A DNA stretch of 64,000 nucleotides, taken from contig NZ_JBNNIX010000001.1 of the NCBI RefSeq assembly GCF_050269735.1, forward strand, positions 186,001-250,000, written 5' to 3'. Under the pieces are notes generated by a model. It saw nothing but the letters and a program-made list of their open reading frames with translations. It was not told the DNA's origin and ran no database searches. Position numbers and translations under genes: made by a program. The stretch is from Paenisporosarcina sp050269735 (lineage in GTDB: Bacteria; Bacillota; Bacilli; Bacillales_A; Planococcaceae). Shown here piece by piece: positions 34,847-42,768 of the stretch. Numbering within the stretch: position 1 is the first letter of the stretch; each line of letters opens with the position of its first letter.

Positions 34847-35062
34847 ATAGTTCCTCCAAAATATACATTTGCTACGATATAAAAAGAGTGCTAACAACTT
34901 GTATCGCAAATTAGTATCTAGTGTTGACAAAAGATACGACGATAATACGTATGTAGCAGTGAAGATTGATATGCTGGAAGAATGAAAAGTTTAATTATAG
35001 TATCTTTCCATTAGGGTATTCTAGAAATGGATGAAAAGTCCTTCCAAAATGGTATGCTATTA

Positions 35063-35091
35063 TTGACAAAATTCTGACATTCGCATATTCT
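35063..35091 (+). promoter_or_regulatory. SigA promoter of the mutS2-like transcription unit
   Basis: TTGACA, a 17-nt spacer and TATTCT. It would start RNA near 35098, giving a leader of about 360 nt before the coding start. Confidence 0.7.
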
Positions 35092-35132
35092 GAATGTGTT
35101 AAAGAAGAAAGATCCAAAAGAGGAGTTTGTTT

Positions 35133-35156
35133 ATGAGTGTGGGAGTTCTTAACTAA
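35133..35156 (+). CDS. Putative leader peptide MSVGVLN
   Basis: ATG with AGAGGAG 7 nt upstream, seven codons and TAA. Its last three sense codons are the strand that pairs with 35237-35245. It ends about 300 nt before the mutS2-like start. Confidence 0.55.
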   Translation: MSVGVLN

Positions 35157-35399
35157 ACCGTCATTTTAATACGGTCTTGAAAGCAGTAAAAAACCAAGAA
35201 TTACTTGGTTTATTCAGTATGCGCTTTTCAAGAATTGTTAAGAACAAGCATCATAGCAAAGAAGAATGGGGTATCCCAGCTATGGCATGTATTTGTCATC
35301 GCTTTTTTTGTGTCTAAAAACGGTCGTTCGTTTGATTTTTGTCAAACAAAGCCATTTTTGTGCGCAGATCAGGGGCTCCATTATTAGAAACATCTTCTA

Positions 35400-35432
35400 A
35401 GCCGTCATGAGTGTTTTCATGTCGGCTTTTTT
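35400..35432 (+). terminator. Intrinsic terminator in the mutS2-like leader
   Basis: AGCCG-T-CATGA / TCATG-T-CGGCT stem with a 6-nt loop and six T residues, ending only 27 nt before the mutS2-like ATG. A terminator this close upstream of a gene implies conditional readthrough. Confidence 0.8.
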
Positions 35433-35458
35433 GTTTGAAAATAGGGAGGACGAAAAAA

Positions 35459-37393
35459 ATGAATCAACAAACCATTGATGTATTGGGATATCAGGAGATT
35501 TTACAGGAAGTTGGGAGCTTTGCGATTACGGAGCGGGCGAAGAACTCAATTGAAGGAATGCGACCAACAACGAATAAGAAAAGCATCGAACATGCATTAA
35601 GTGAAGTGCATGAAGCACTCCAAATTATGAAAATCAGTGCCAGTGTGCCGATTCATACATTGAACGACATGGAGCAATATATCGAACAAGCAAAGAAAGG
35701 ATTATACATTCGGGCAGATCAATTTACCCGCGTACTTTCTTTCCTGGATCACTGCAATAAATTGAAGCGCTTTATGAAGGATAAACAGTATGCTGCACCG
35801 ACTATTCATTTGTATGCTGAATCAATCGGAGACTTAAACGACTTGGAAGCGGAACTCACACGTTGTTTGAAACACGGGCAAGTAGACGATTATGCCACAA
35901 AAGAACTTTCGACCGTTCGAAGACAGTTGTCGATGCAACTGGCTAAAGTAAAGGAACGAGCTCAAACGATGGTGAAGTCAAAGACGTTTGCACCTTATTT
36001 ACAGGAAGCGATGGTTTCAGAAAGAAATGGTCGATACGTGTTTGCCGTTAAAAGAGAGTATCGATCGAAAGTAAAAGGAACGGTGATTGATTCATCCGCA
36101 TCGGGGGCTACTTTATTCATGGAGCCGAAAGAGTTGGAAGAGATGCAAGAATCGATTGACTATCTAAGAATTGCGGAAGAGCACGAAGTGGAGAAAATCT
36201 TGTATGAACTGACCGAAAAGTTTCTGGAACAGGAACTGGCCATCAGTATTGCGATGGACACGATGCATCATTACGACATCATTTTTGCGAAAGCGAAGTA
36301 CAGTGTCTCCATTGATGGGGAACGTCCGATGTTGAATGAAGACTATATCATTTATTTGAATGGGGCTAGGCATCCTATGCTAAAAGGCAATGCCGTTCCT
36401 TTGTCCATCCATTTCGGGGAGAACGATCGGGCACTGGTCATTACGGGCCCGAATACAGGGGGGAAAACCGTCACGCTCAAAACCATCGGACTACTGACCA
36501 TGATGGCTCAGACAGGCTTGTACATTCCAGCAGAAAAGGGAAGCAGTCTTCACCTTTTCCATCGAATTTATGTGGATATAGGTGATGGCCAAAGCATTGA
36601 AGCAAATTTAAGTACATTCAGTTCACGCCTTTTGAATATCATCGACATCTTGAAGAAAACCGATAATCAGTCACTCGTTCTGCTAGATGAGCTTGGCTCA
36701 GGAACGGATCCGAGTGAAGGGATGGCATTGGCCATCGTTATCCTGGAGCAGTTGTTTGAAAAAGGGGCGACGTTGTTTGCGACGACCCATTACAGTGAAA
36801 TGAAAGATTTTGCCGACCGAAAAGATGGGTTTGTGAATGGTTCGATGGAATTCGATCTCGAGACGTTGCGTCCTACGTATCGTTTGTTGCTTGGGCAAAG
36901 CGGAAAAAGTCAGGCGTTTGATATTGCATTGAAGCTCGGATTACACCCGCAGTTGATCCGAAAAGCGCAAGACATATCGTATAAAGGTGAGCCGTCAACT
37001 ATTCAAACTGCAAATGAAGTGGATTTGAAGGACCTCCACTACGTGCAGCAAATCACGACAAATAAATATGCAAGAAAAACGAAACTGCAAAAGGAAGTCA
37101 TTGAAGAAAAAGTAGCGCAGTTTGAACAAGGGGACAATGTGACGATCACTGCCACGAGTGAGACGGGCATTGTGTATAAAGGGCCCGACAGCAATGGGAA
37201 CTACATTGTGCAAGTGAAAGGTGATAAGAAAGCCTTCAACCATAAACGTTTACAGCTGCACATTAAAGGCAGTGAACTTTATCCGGAAAACTATGATTAC
37301 GATATCATTTTTAAATCTAAAACGTATCGTAAAGTAAAGAAACAGCTTAATCGTAAACATGTAAAAGGCTTAAGTTTGGAGGATGAAGAGTAA
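35459..37393 (+). CDS. MutS2-like ATPase lacking the Smr nuclease domain
   Basis: 644 aa, versus about 785 for ordinary MutS2. N-terminal MutS2 lever/core domains (LGYQEILQEVGSFAITERAK), clamp-like coiled region, then ATPase: Walker A ITGPNTGGKTVTLKTIG near residue 330, Walker B LVLLDELGSGTDPSEG near 410 and the dimer-signature FSSRLLNI. A KOW-like domain follows (QGDNVTITATSETGIVYKGP, near 560). The protein then stops; the C-terminal Smr endonuclease is absent. MutS2 proteins bind collided ribosomes through KOW and split them; a Smr-less form could do so without cutting RNA (inferred). ATG after AGGGAGGA. Confidence 0.9.
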   Translation: MNQQTIDVLGYQEILQEVGSFAITERAKNSIEGMRPTTNKKSIEHALSEVHEALQIMKISASVPIHTLNDMEQYIEQAKKGLYIRADQFTRVLSFLDHCNKLKRFMKDKQYAAPTIHLYAESIGDLNDLEAELTRCLKHGQVDDYATKELSTVRRQLSMQLAKVKERAQTMVKSKTFAPYLQEAMVSERNGRYVFAVKREYRSKVKGTVIDSSASGATLFMEPKELEEMQESIDYLRIAEEHEVEKILYELTEKFLEQELAISIAMDTMHHYDIIFAKAKYSVSIDGERPMLNEDYIIYLNGARHPMLKGNAVPLSIHFGENDRALVITGPNTGGKTVTLKTIGLLTMMAQTGLYIPAEKGSSLHLFHRIYVDIGDGQSIEANLSTFSSRLLNIIDILKKTDNQSLVLLDELGSGTDPSEGMALAIVILEQLFEKGATLFATTHYSEMKDFADRKDGFVNGSMEFDLETLRPTYRLLLGQSGKSQAFDIALKLGLHPQLIRKAQDISYKGEPSTIQTANEVDLKDLHYVQQITTNKYARKTKLQKEVIEEKVAQFEQGDNVTITATSETGIVYKGPDSNGNYIVQVKGDKKAFNHKRLQLHIKGSELYPENYDYDIIFKSKTYRKVKKQLNRKHVKGLSLEDEE

Positions 37394-37400
37394 GCCGAAT

Positions 37401-37438
37401 GCCACAAGAAGCAATTCAGCTTTCTGTGGTTTCTTTTT
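37401..37438 (+). terminator. Terminator after the mutS2-like gene
   Basis: CCACAAGAAGC pairs with GCTTTCTGTGG and is followed by TTTCTTTTT. Confidence 0.7.
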
Positions 37439-37497
37439 GAGAAAAATGACTTATTTGCACAATATGTTGTGTCGAAAAATAAAATTAATACCATATA

Positions 37498-37526
37498 TTG
37501 ATTTCAAGAAATAGCCGTTATATAAT
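37498..37526 (+). promoter_or_regulatory. SigA promoter for the spo0E-like gene
   Basis: TTGATT, a 17-nt spacer and TATAAT. It leaves a ~150-nt leader with a small AAGGGGTTTTCCC-type hairpin region near 37555; no known riboswitch recognised. Confidence 0.55.
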
Positions 37527-37679
37527 TGAAATGTATAGTAAATGGTGTAACCTAAAAGGGAAAACCCCTTCTGCAAACATGCTTATTAGACAACCGAAGC
37601 CCTGTGTTTAAAACGCTTTTCTGACTGACTGCTACAACTATGTGCTCTCAAAATCATATGGGTATGGAGGAAGGGAAAT

Positions 37680-37865
37680 ATGAAGACGCAACCTATGGGT
37701 AAAACGAACGTGACACTAAAGCAGATTAACTGTAAAAAAAGAGAAATGTATAAGAAAGCAAAACACTTAGGCATGAGCCATCCAAGCGTTGTTGTGTGCA
37801 GCCAAGAATTGGATGAGTTACTTAATCAGTATCAAGGGATTTACCAATTCAATTTTGTCGTCTAG
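37680..37865 (+). CDS. Spo0E-like aspartyl-phosphate phosphatase
   Basis: 61-aa two-helix protein. INCKKREMYKKAKHLGMSHP is helix 1 with its turn, and SQELDELLNQYQ is the SQELD motif whose Ser and Asp contact and dephosphorylate Spo0A~P. These proteins slow entry into sporulation. Preceded by GGAGGAAGGG and its own promoter, followed by a terminator: a monocistronic unit. Confidence 0.88.
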   Translation: MKTQPMGKTNVTLKQINCKKREMYKKAKHLGMSHPSVVVCSQELDELLNQYQGIYQFNFVV

Positions 37866-37900
37866 CCATCCATCAAATGTTTCAGATTCAAACGTATATA

Positions 37901-37944
37901 AGGCAGAAGAAAGGCATCAAGCCCTTTCTTCTGTCTTTGTTTTT
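37901..37944 (+). terminator. Terminator after the spo0E-like gene
   Basis: CAGAAGAAAGG / CCTTTCTTCTG stem with a 7-nt loop and a TCTTTGTTTTT tail. Confidence 0.8.
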
Positions 37945-38065
37945 ACTTACACAATTACACTGGTCTGAAAAATGTGAAAATACAATTATTTATTATGAAA
38001 TACCTAAAAATTCCACTCATATCCTATATAATAAAAAGTAAATATAGAGAAAAGAAGGGGATTTT

Positions 38066-38350
38066 ATGTATCCAACAAAATACAGAAGACGCAATACGGT
38101 AGCCTTTACCGTCCTGGCGTATTTTACATTCTTTGCAGGAGTAGTCATGTTCGCAATCGGTCTATATAATGCAGACAACTTACAATTAAACGAAAAAGGG
38201 TATTATATCGCAGTGATGATTTTGGTCGCAGTCGGTGCAATCCTTACTCAAAAAGTTACGCGTGATAACGCGGAAGACAACGATATCCTGGCAGAACAGG
38301 AAAGACAATTTAACAATACAAGAATTCCTAGTGGATCGAAGGAATCGTAA
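38066..38350 (+). CDS. YiaA/YiaB-family two-helix membrane protein
   Basis: 94 aa with two helices: NTVAFTVLAYFTFFAGVVMF and YYIAVMILVAVGAILTQKVT, separated by GLYNADNLQLNEKG, the conserved YiaAB loop. The C-terminus is hydrophilic. Function unknown in bacteria. AAAGAAGGGGA precedes the ATG. Confidence 0.85.
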   Translation: MYPTKYRRRNTVAFTVLAYFTFFAGVVMFAIGLYNADNLQLNEKGYYIAVMILVAVGAILTQKVTRDNAEDNDILAEQERQFNNTRIPSGSKES

Positions 38351-38367
38351 TAAAACTTGAAGAAATC

Positions 38368-38391
38368 GCACTCCGATTGGGGTGCTTTTTG
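38368..38391 (+). terminator. Terminator after the YiaA/B-like gene
   Basis: GCACTCC-GATT-GGGGTGC followed by TTTTTG. Confidence 0.75.
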
Positions 38392-38413
38392 TTTGAGGTG
38401 AATCAAAAAACAT

Positions 38414-38439
38414 TGGAACTTTTTTACTTTTTATCCGTA
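38414..38439 (+). promoter_or_regulatory. Possible ECF-sigma promoter of the protease lipoprotein
   Basis: TGGAAC, a 16-nt spacer and CGTA about 70 nt before the start codon. It differs from the SigW consensus at one -35 base; weaker than the sites at 3577, 46314 and 50357. Confidence 0.4.
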
Positions 38440-38505
38440 TAAGTAAATAACACAAATCAGGTGTGTACGTGGTCATTTTAACCCCATCCATCGGAGGAAT
38501 TTACT

Positions 38506-39456
38506 TTGAAAAAATTGACGTGCATCTTCATGATATTCAGCCTTTTACTCACCCTAGTTAGTTGTTCCAATGAAACTGAAAAAGTAGCACATCCAAAAGA
38601 AACGAAGTTTCAAACACCGGTTGTCTTTGAGCATAAAGGACAGGAGTTTAAAATCCACACCTATTATCAAGAGTTTGAAGATTTCCTAGAAAGTGCGAAA
38701 AAACAGCCCGAAAAGGTAGATGAGCTATATCGACAATCGGTCGTTGAGGCATTCAGAGTCGTGCACGGGTATTCGTATATTAATCATTGGATGTTCACTC
38801 CACCCACTGACATAAAGGCTTTGGAGAAGTCAATGGATGCTTTAGTCGACAAACAGGAACGCATCAATGAGTTGATTGCTGAGGCGTTAAAAGAATCTGC
38901 TGAACAACTTCCAGGCGGGAACAAGTCCGTCTATGTAATGCCTGCTATTCCTGAAATGAAAGAATTTTTGAAAGTCATGAGTTATGTGTCAGGGGAGGTC
39001 TGGAACAAAAACACGATTATCATTCTAATTGATCCTGAATTTCTAGAAGAGCACTTAAAGTATACAGTTGCCCACGAGTATCATCATGGTGTCGCATTGG
39101 AGCAGGCTGGCGTATACTCCGTGTTAGATAGAAGTGTAATGGAGGGGAAGGCAGATGCCTTCGCGAAGATGATCTATCCTAATGTTGAGGTACCTTGGAT
39201 TGAACCATTGGCAGGTCCTGCTAAAGAACAAGCCTGGAAGCTTTTTATGGAAAATCGAGATTCCACGGATCTAGAACTGTGGTATGAATTCTTTAATGGA
39301 AACCCTGCTAAAGGACTTCCACAATGGTCCAATTATAAAATTGGCTATCAAATAATGGAGAGCTTCCAAAAAGAGAATCCAGACGTATCCCTAGAAGAGT
39401 GGACGAAGTTGCCGGGAGAGGAAATTTTGTTGATGAGTAAGTATAAGGATGAGTGA
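38506..39456 (+). CDS. Lipoprotein, predicted Zn-protease (DUF2268-like)
   Basis: 316 aa. Signal peptide with lipobox LVSC; anchored outside the membrane. The HExxH zinc motif is in YTVAHEYHHGVALEQ near residue 190, with the third-ligand helix RSVMEGKADAFAKMIYP downstream, as in DUF2268 predicted Zn-dependent proteases. TTG start behind CGGAGGAA. Stands alone between terminator and Nudix gene; an ECF promoter candidate upstream suggests envelope stress control (inferred). Confidence 0.85.
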   Translation: MKKLTCIFMIFSLLLTLVSCSNETEKVAHPKETKFQTPVVFEHKGQEFKIHTYYQEFEDFLESAKKQPEKVDELYRQSVVEAFRVVHGYSYINHWMFTPPTDIKALEKSMDALVDKQERINELIAEALKESAEQLPGGNKSVYVMPAIPEMKEFLKVMSYVSGEVWNKNTIIILIDPEFLEEHLKYTVAHEYHHGVALEQAGVYSVLDRSVMEGKADAFAKMIYPNVEVPWIEPLAGPAKEQAWKLFMENRDSTDLELWYEFFNGNPAKGLPQWSNYKIGYQIMESFQKENPDVSLEEWTKLPGEEILLMSKYKDE

Positions 39457-39531
39457 AAGTATCAATATTACTCGTGAGAATCATATCGAAGATTTTAAGA
39501 ACGAAAATGTTGAACACATGGAGGAAATAGT

Positions 39532-39972
39532 ATGTTTATTGTAAATGTCGAGGGTGCAATCTATCACAACGAAAAGTGGCTGTTAATCAGACGCAGCGAG
39601 AAAGAAGAACACGCTGGTGGAGAACTGTCTCTGGTTGGCGGACAGGTTGACAAAGAAGGCGTCTCTACAGACATTTTAGAAAGAACACTAATAAGAGAAA
39701 TTGCGGAAGAAGTGGGCATTGAGGTTGCCAATCTTAGGTATGTAAATAGTTCATCCTTTGTTACGGATTCAAGAGAGAATGTTGTCGACATCGTGTTTCT
39801 TTGCGATCACCAATCGGGCGAAGCGTTTGCTAAGAGCCCGGATGAAGTGGATGAAGTTTTGTGGATGACAACCGAAGAAATCATGAATCATCAAGATTTG
39901 CCTGTTTATTTAAAGCACAATATTAAACTTGCGGATAAATTGGCACAGCAACATACAATAGTCAGTTTTTAA
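39532..39972 (+). CDS. Nudix hydrolase
   Basis: 146 aa. The Nudix box GGQVDKEGVSTDILERTLIR then EIAEEVGIE (about residues 38-66) carries the REIxEE metal-binding helix; the insertion between G and E is slightly longer than the textbook box. NTP, sugar-nucleotide or other pyrophosphate substrates are possible. GGAGGAAA precedes the ATG. A 48-codon ORF follows. Confidence 0.9.
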   Translation: MFIVNVEGAIYHNEKWLLIRRSEKEEHAGGELSLVGGQVDKEGVSTDILERTLIREIAEEVGIEVANLRYVNSSSFVTDSRENVVDIVFLCDHQSGEAFAKSPDEVDEVLWMTTEEIMNHQDLPVYLKHNIKLADKLAQQHTIVSF

Positions 39973-40002
39973 GTCATGAAGAAAGATACAGAGGGGAAAA
40001 GA

Positions 40003-40149
40003 ATGAAGAACAATCCAAGGAAAAAAGAAGATGGTTTTTTAAGACAGATGAACAGGGAGATTCGAGATTCGATCCTAGCTGAGATTATTATAGGTATCCT
40101 CACCTTTATCCCGAGACTGCTCATTCGTATAGTAAGAAATTTATTTTAA
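40003..40149 (+). CDS. Small basic amphipathic membrane peptide, 48 aa
   Basis: AGAGGGGAAA precedes the ATG. The peptide has a charged N-terminus (KKEDGFLRQMNREIRDS) and a C-terminal hydrophobic, Arg-containing stretch (ILAEIIIGILTFIPRLLIRI). Its stop is followed by an empty AT-rich gap. It could be a real small membrane protein, perhaps toxin-like, but no family is recognised. Confidence 0.45.
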   Translation: MKNNPRKKEDGFLRQMNREIRDSILAEIIIGILTFIPRLLIRIVRNLF

Positions 40150-40351
40150 TTATTGTAGATCGCCAGATGAGGATTTAGCTAACAGCAGTAAGCTCAAAAA
40201 AATCGCTAATTCACTTATGATAACCCGTTCAGTTTACTGGTACAAAAAGCTCTTTTGTTATTCAACTAACAAGTTAGTTTAGTAAAAATTCGATTGAATA
40301 TTAACTTAAGGGAATGTAGGAATTCACATCAAAAAGTGTAGGAGAATACAG

Positions 40352-40879
40352 ATGTTTGAAAAATTCAATTTTGACTTAATTCATAGTGAACGAAATGATG
40401 TAACTCCTTTAGTGGTGATGATGTGTGGAGTGGCTGGTTCTGGGAAAACTACTTTTTCACAATTATTAGAAAAGGAAGGTTTTGTACGTCTTTCTATTGA
40501 TGAAGAAATATGGGCCACTAATGGTCGTTGGGGGATTGATTTCCCAATGGGTAAATTTGAGGAATACAGGAAAGATGCAGAAAGAAAATTACGCAACCGT
40601 TTAATAAAGTTAATTCACGATAAACAACAGGTGGTAATTGACTTCAGTTTTTGGGATCGAGTAAGAAGGAACCAATATAAAAAACTTATAGAGGATTCTG
40701 GCGGTAAATGGAAACTTATCTATTTAAAAGTTCATCCAAATGATTTACGTGAACGACTTAAGATACGTAATAAAAGTTTTGATGCAAATTCGTTCCCTAT
40801 TTCTGAAGAACTTCTAACTTCTTACCTGAATGGTTTTGAAGTTCCAAATGGTGAAGGAGAAATTGTAATTATAAATTAG
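40352..40879 (+). CDS. P-loop kinase-like ATP-binding protein (AAA_33)
   Basis: 175 aa. Walker A GVAGSGKTTFS near residue 28; RLSIDEEIWATNGRWG and VVIDFSFWDRVRRNQYKKL are the lid and substrate regions seen in small predicted nucleotide/sugar kinases of the AAA_33 group. ATG after GTAGGAGAA. Substrate unknown. It lies alone, followed by a strong terminator. Confidence 0.8.
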   Translation: MFEKFNFDLIHSERNDVTPLVVMMCGVAGSGKTTFSQLLEKEGFVRLSIDEEIWATNGRWGIDFPMGKFEEYRKDAERKLRNRLIKLIHDKQQVVIDFSFWDRVRRNQYKKLIEDSGGKWKLIYLKVHPNDLRERLKIRNKSFDANSFPISEELLTSYLNGFEVPNGEGEIVIIN

Positions 40880-40996
40880 ACCACTCAAATAACTTCAAAT
40901 TTAATTTTACAAAGAATGAAATAAATATCTTCTAGATGTATCTCTCCAAGTATTAAAATGATGAACAAAAATAAGAAAGCCTTAGGCATTTAATAG

Positions 40997-41030
40997 AGCC
41001 CAATTCATATGCGAATTTGGGCTCTTTTTG
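40997..41030 (+). terminator. Terminator after the kinase-like gene
   Basis: GAGCCCAA and TTGGGCTC (extended by AATTCG pairing) with five T residues. Confidence 0.85.
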
Positions 41031-41111
41031 TGTTTAATTTAGGTTTCGTACTAGATAACTGAACGGGTGGCAATTAAGGATTAGCGGTTACATTAGTTAT
41101 TTGCTCTCATA

Positions 41112-42326
41112 TTAAATCGTCGTTTTAGGCGTTCTTCCATAACGGACATAGACGGCATAAAACAATGCGGCACTTAACAGTCTAAGGCCTGAGTTCAGAT
41201 ACATGGCATTTTCGACTCCCCATATATTCAACAGCCAGATACCGACTTGTGGTGCAAGAAATGCCATGAATGCTAGCAGTACGTTGTATGTGGTGATGCA
41301 GTATGTGCGAGTTGCTTCGGGTGATTGTTCAAGTAACAGATTGAACAAAAGTAATACGACTCCGGACAAGAAGAATCCAGATAGGGTTTGGACCGCAGTT
41401 AAATAATACAAATTGGTTGATAACACCGTTAAAAAGGGAGTAGTCGCCATCCCGATTGCTGCCCATACGAAGACACGGACATTCGATTTGCGCTCCGCCC
41501 ATTTCTTCCATAGAGGGAACGTCAATATCTGCATCAACATATTACCCGCGGAAAACATACTGATCCAAAAAATCGTCGCTCCAACAACACGTACATGATA
41601 AATATTGAAAATTCCCCATGCCATTTGCCAAGCGAAATTGAAAAACAAGGCTGCGACTAAAAACCATACATAGTTTGAATGCTTGAAAATGGACCAATCC
41701 ATCAATTTCTTTTTCAATACCGGTCCTTCCGCAATAGAAGGATTTTCTTTATGCTTCATCATCAGGAAGGCTTCGACTAAGCCAAAGCCGAAAGCAATGG
41801 CGAATAAAACTTGATAGGCTGTGGTGTTCTCCGAAAAGTCCTTCATCACGATGCCGATAAGCAAAGTGGATACTAGACCGACCATTGTCAGCAAACGATT
41901 ACGGTCACTAAAGAACTCGCCACGCCGCGATTCATTAATCATGCCACTGATTAACGTCTGCCAACCGATATTCGCTACCGTATTCGGTATGCTCATAAAG
42001 GCGATAATACCGAGGAATGCCCATGCTTGCATAGACTCGGTAGGCAAGTAAACAAGTACGACAATTAATAAAAACATAACGCGTGCCAGGACAATCGACA
42101 GCGACACCAATTTTTTATATTCGTGCGCTCGGTTCACCAGTATGGCTGCAGGAATGGTCATCAACAGAGCTATCAGTGGAGGCAAAGAACTGATCAACCC
42201 GACTTGGTAATTGGTTGCATTCAGAATGGTAATCGCAAATATCGGAAAAAAGTTATTGGAAAAATTCATGGCAACGGTCGAAGCCATGCCGTTGTATATA
42301 CTGATTTTCTCGTTATAAGGTCTCAT
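41112..42326 (-). CDS. MFS transporter
   Basis: About 404 aa with twelve predicted helices and a central cytoplasmic loop (KHKENPSIAEGPVLKKKLMD) dividing two six-helix halves. SRRGEFFSDRNRL in the 4-5 region is a degenerate MFS loop. ATG 42326 follows GGAGATTC; an upstream in-frame TTG is not needed. Substrate unknown; likely exporter. Divergent from the quinone-stress operon, but no shared operator is evident on its side. Confidence 0.82.
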   Translation of the reverse strand: MRPYNEKISIYNGMASTVAMNFSNNFFPIFAITILNATNYQVGLISSLPPLIALLMTIPAAILVNRAHEYKKLVSLSIVLARVMFLLIVVLVYLPTESMQAWAFLGIIAFMSIPNTVANIGWQTLISGMINESRRGEFFSDRNRLLTMVGLVSTLLIGIVMKDFSENTTAYQVLFAIAFGFGLVEAFLMMKHKENPSIAEGPVLKKKLMDWSIFKHSNYVWFLVAALFFNFAWQMAWGIFNIYHVRVVGATIFWISMFSAGNMLMQILTFPLWKKWAERKSNVRVFVWAAIGMATTPFLTVLSTNLYYLTAVQTLSGFFLSGVVLLLFNLLLEQSPEATRTYCITTYNVLLAFMAFLAPQVGIWLLNIWGVENAMYLNSGLRLLSAALFYAVYVRYGRTPKTTI

Positions 42327-42503
42327 AAGAATCTCCGTCAAAATTCAAAGAATAGGTGGATATATTTTGAATTATAAACGTGTCCGAGTGGAATACAAGT
42401 GCTTCGAGACCCAAAATTTTTTTGGCGCTTTAAATTGCATACTACACTGGATATACAGACAACCATAGCACCTAACGTTTCTCAGCAATTTAAAGTCAAA
42501 GTG

Positions 42504-42532
42504 TTTACGTTTAAATAAATGTATGGTATTAT
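42504..42532 (+). promoter_or_regulatory. Promoter of the quinone-stress operon
   Basis: TTTACG, a 17-nt spacer and TATTAT, abutting operator 1, so a bound repressor would block RNA polymerase. Confidence 0.55.
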
Positions 42533-42550
42533 TATCTCGAATTAAAGATA
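42533..42550 (+). promoter_or_regulatory. MhqR-type operator 1 (degenerate)
   Basis: TATCTCGAATTAAAGATA, one perfect half-site and one with two changes. It begins directly after the -10 box. Confidence 0.55.
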
Positions 42551-42717
42551 AATTAATTCAAGATTAATTGAATTTGAATTGCCGAATCTTAATCTTAAAG
42601 CTATAAGCATCATTGTGTGGCCTGCAAATGCTAAAGTGGAGCTGCAATGCGCTCATTCCAACAGAATTTTCATCTTTGGAACTGCTTATTATCGAAGTTT
42701 AAATTTTTTTAATCATA

Positions 42718-42735
42718 TATCTCGAATTCGAGATA
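42718..42735 (+). promoter_or_regulatory. MhqR-type operator 2 (perfect palindrome)
   Basis: TATCTCGAATTCGAGATA, an 18-bp perfect palindrome matching the B. subtilis MhqR operator (tATCTCgaattcGAGATa). It lies 33 bp before the dioxygenase ATG. Confidence 0.75.
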
Positions 42736-42768
42736 AATATATATCATCTAAAAAGGAGCGGATTTTTA

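Larger units (their letters stand above)
35098..35432 (+). promoter_or_regulatory. Attenuator-like leader of the mutS2-like gene
   Basis: Contains a 7-codon leader ORF (35133-35156), then hairpins at 35158-35174 (CCGT/ACGG), 35192-35210 (AACCAAG/CTTGGTT), 35252-35284 (CATAGC/GCTATG with inner TGGG/CCCA) and 35330-35347 (GTTTGA/TCAAAC), and a terminator at 35400-35432. GTTCTTAAC in the leader ORF (35145-35153) is perfectly complementary to GTTAAGAAC at 35237-35245, so ribosome position on the leader could change downstream folding. This is the layout of ribosome-mediated attenuators of antibiotic-response genes; the mechanism is inferred. Confidence 0.6.
42327..42768. other. Regulatory gap, 442 bp
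   Basis: Holds promoter 42504-42532 and two MhqR-type operators (42533-42550, 42718-42735). The 160 bp between the two operators shows no known riboswitch; an open frame across it lacks a ribosome binding site. Confidence 0.7.

Noticed and set aside
37527..37679. Riboswitch in the leader of the spo0E-like gene
   Set aside because: No match to a known riboswitch core was recognised; only a short hairpin-forming stretch.
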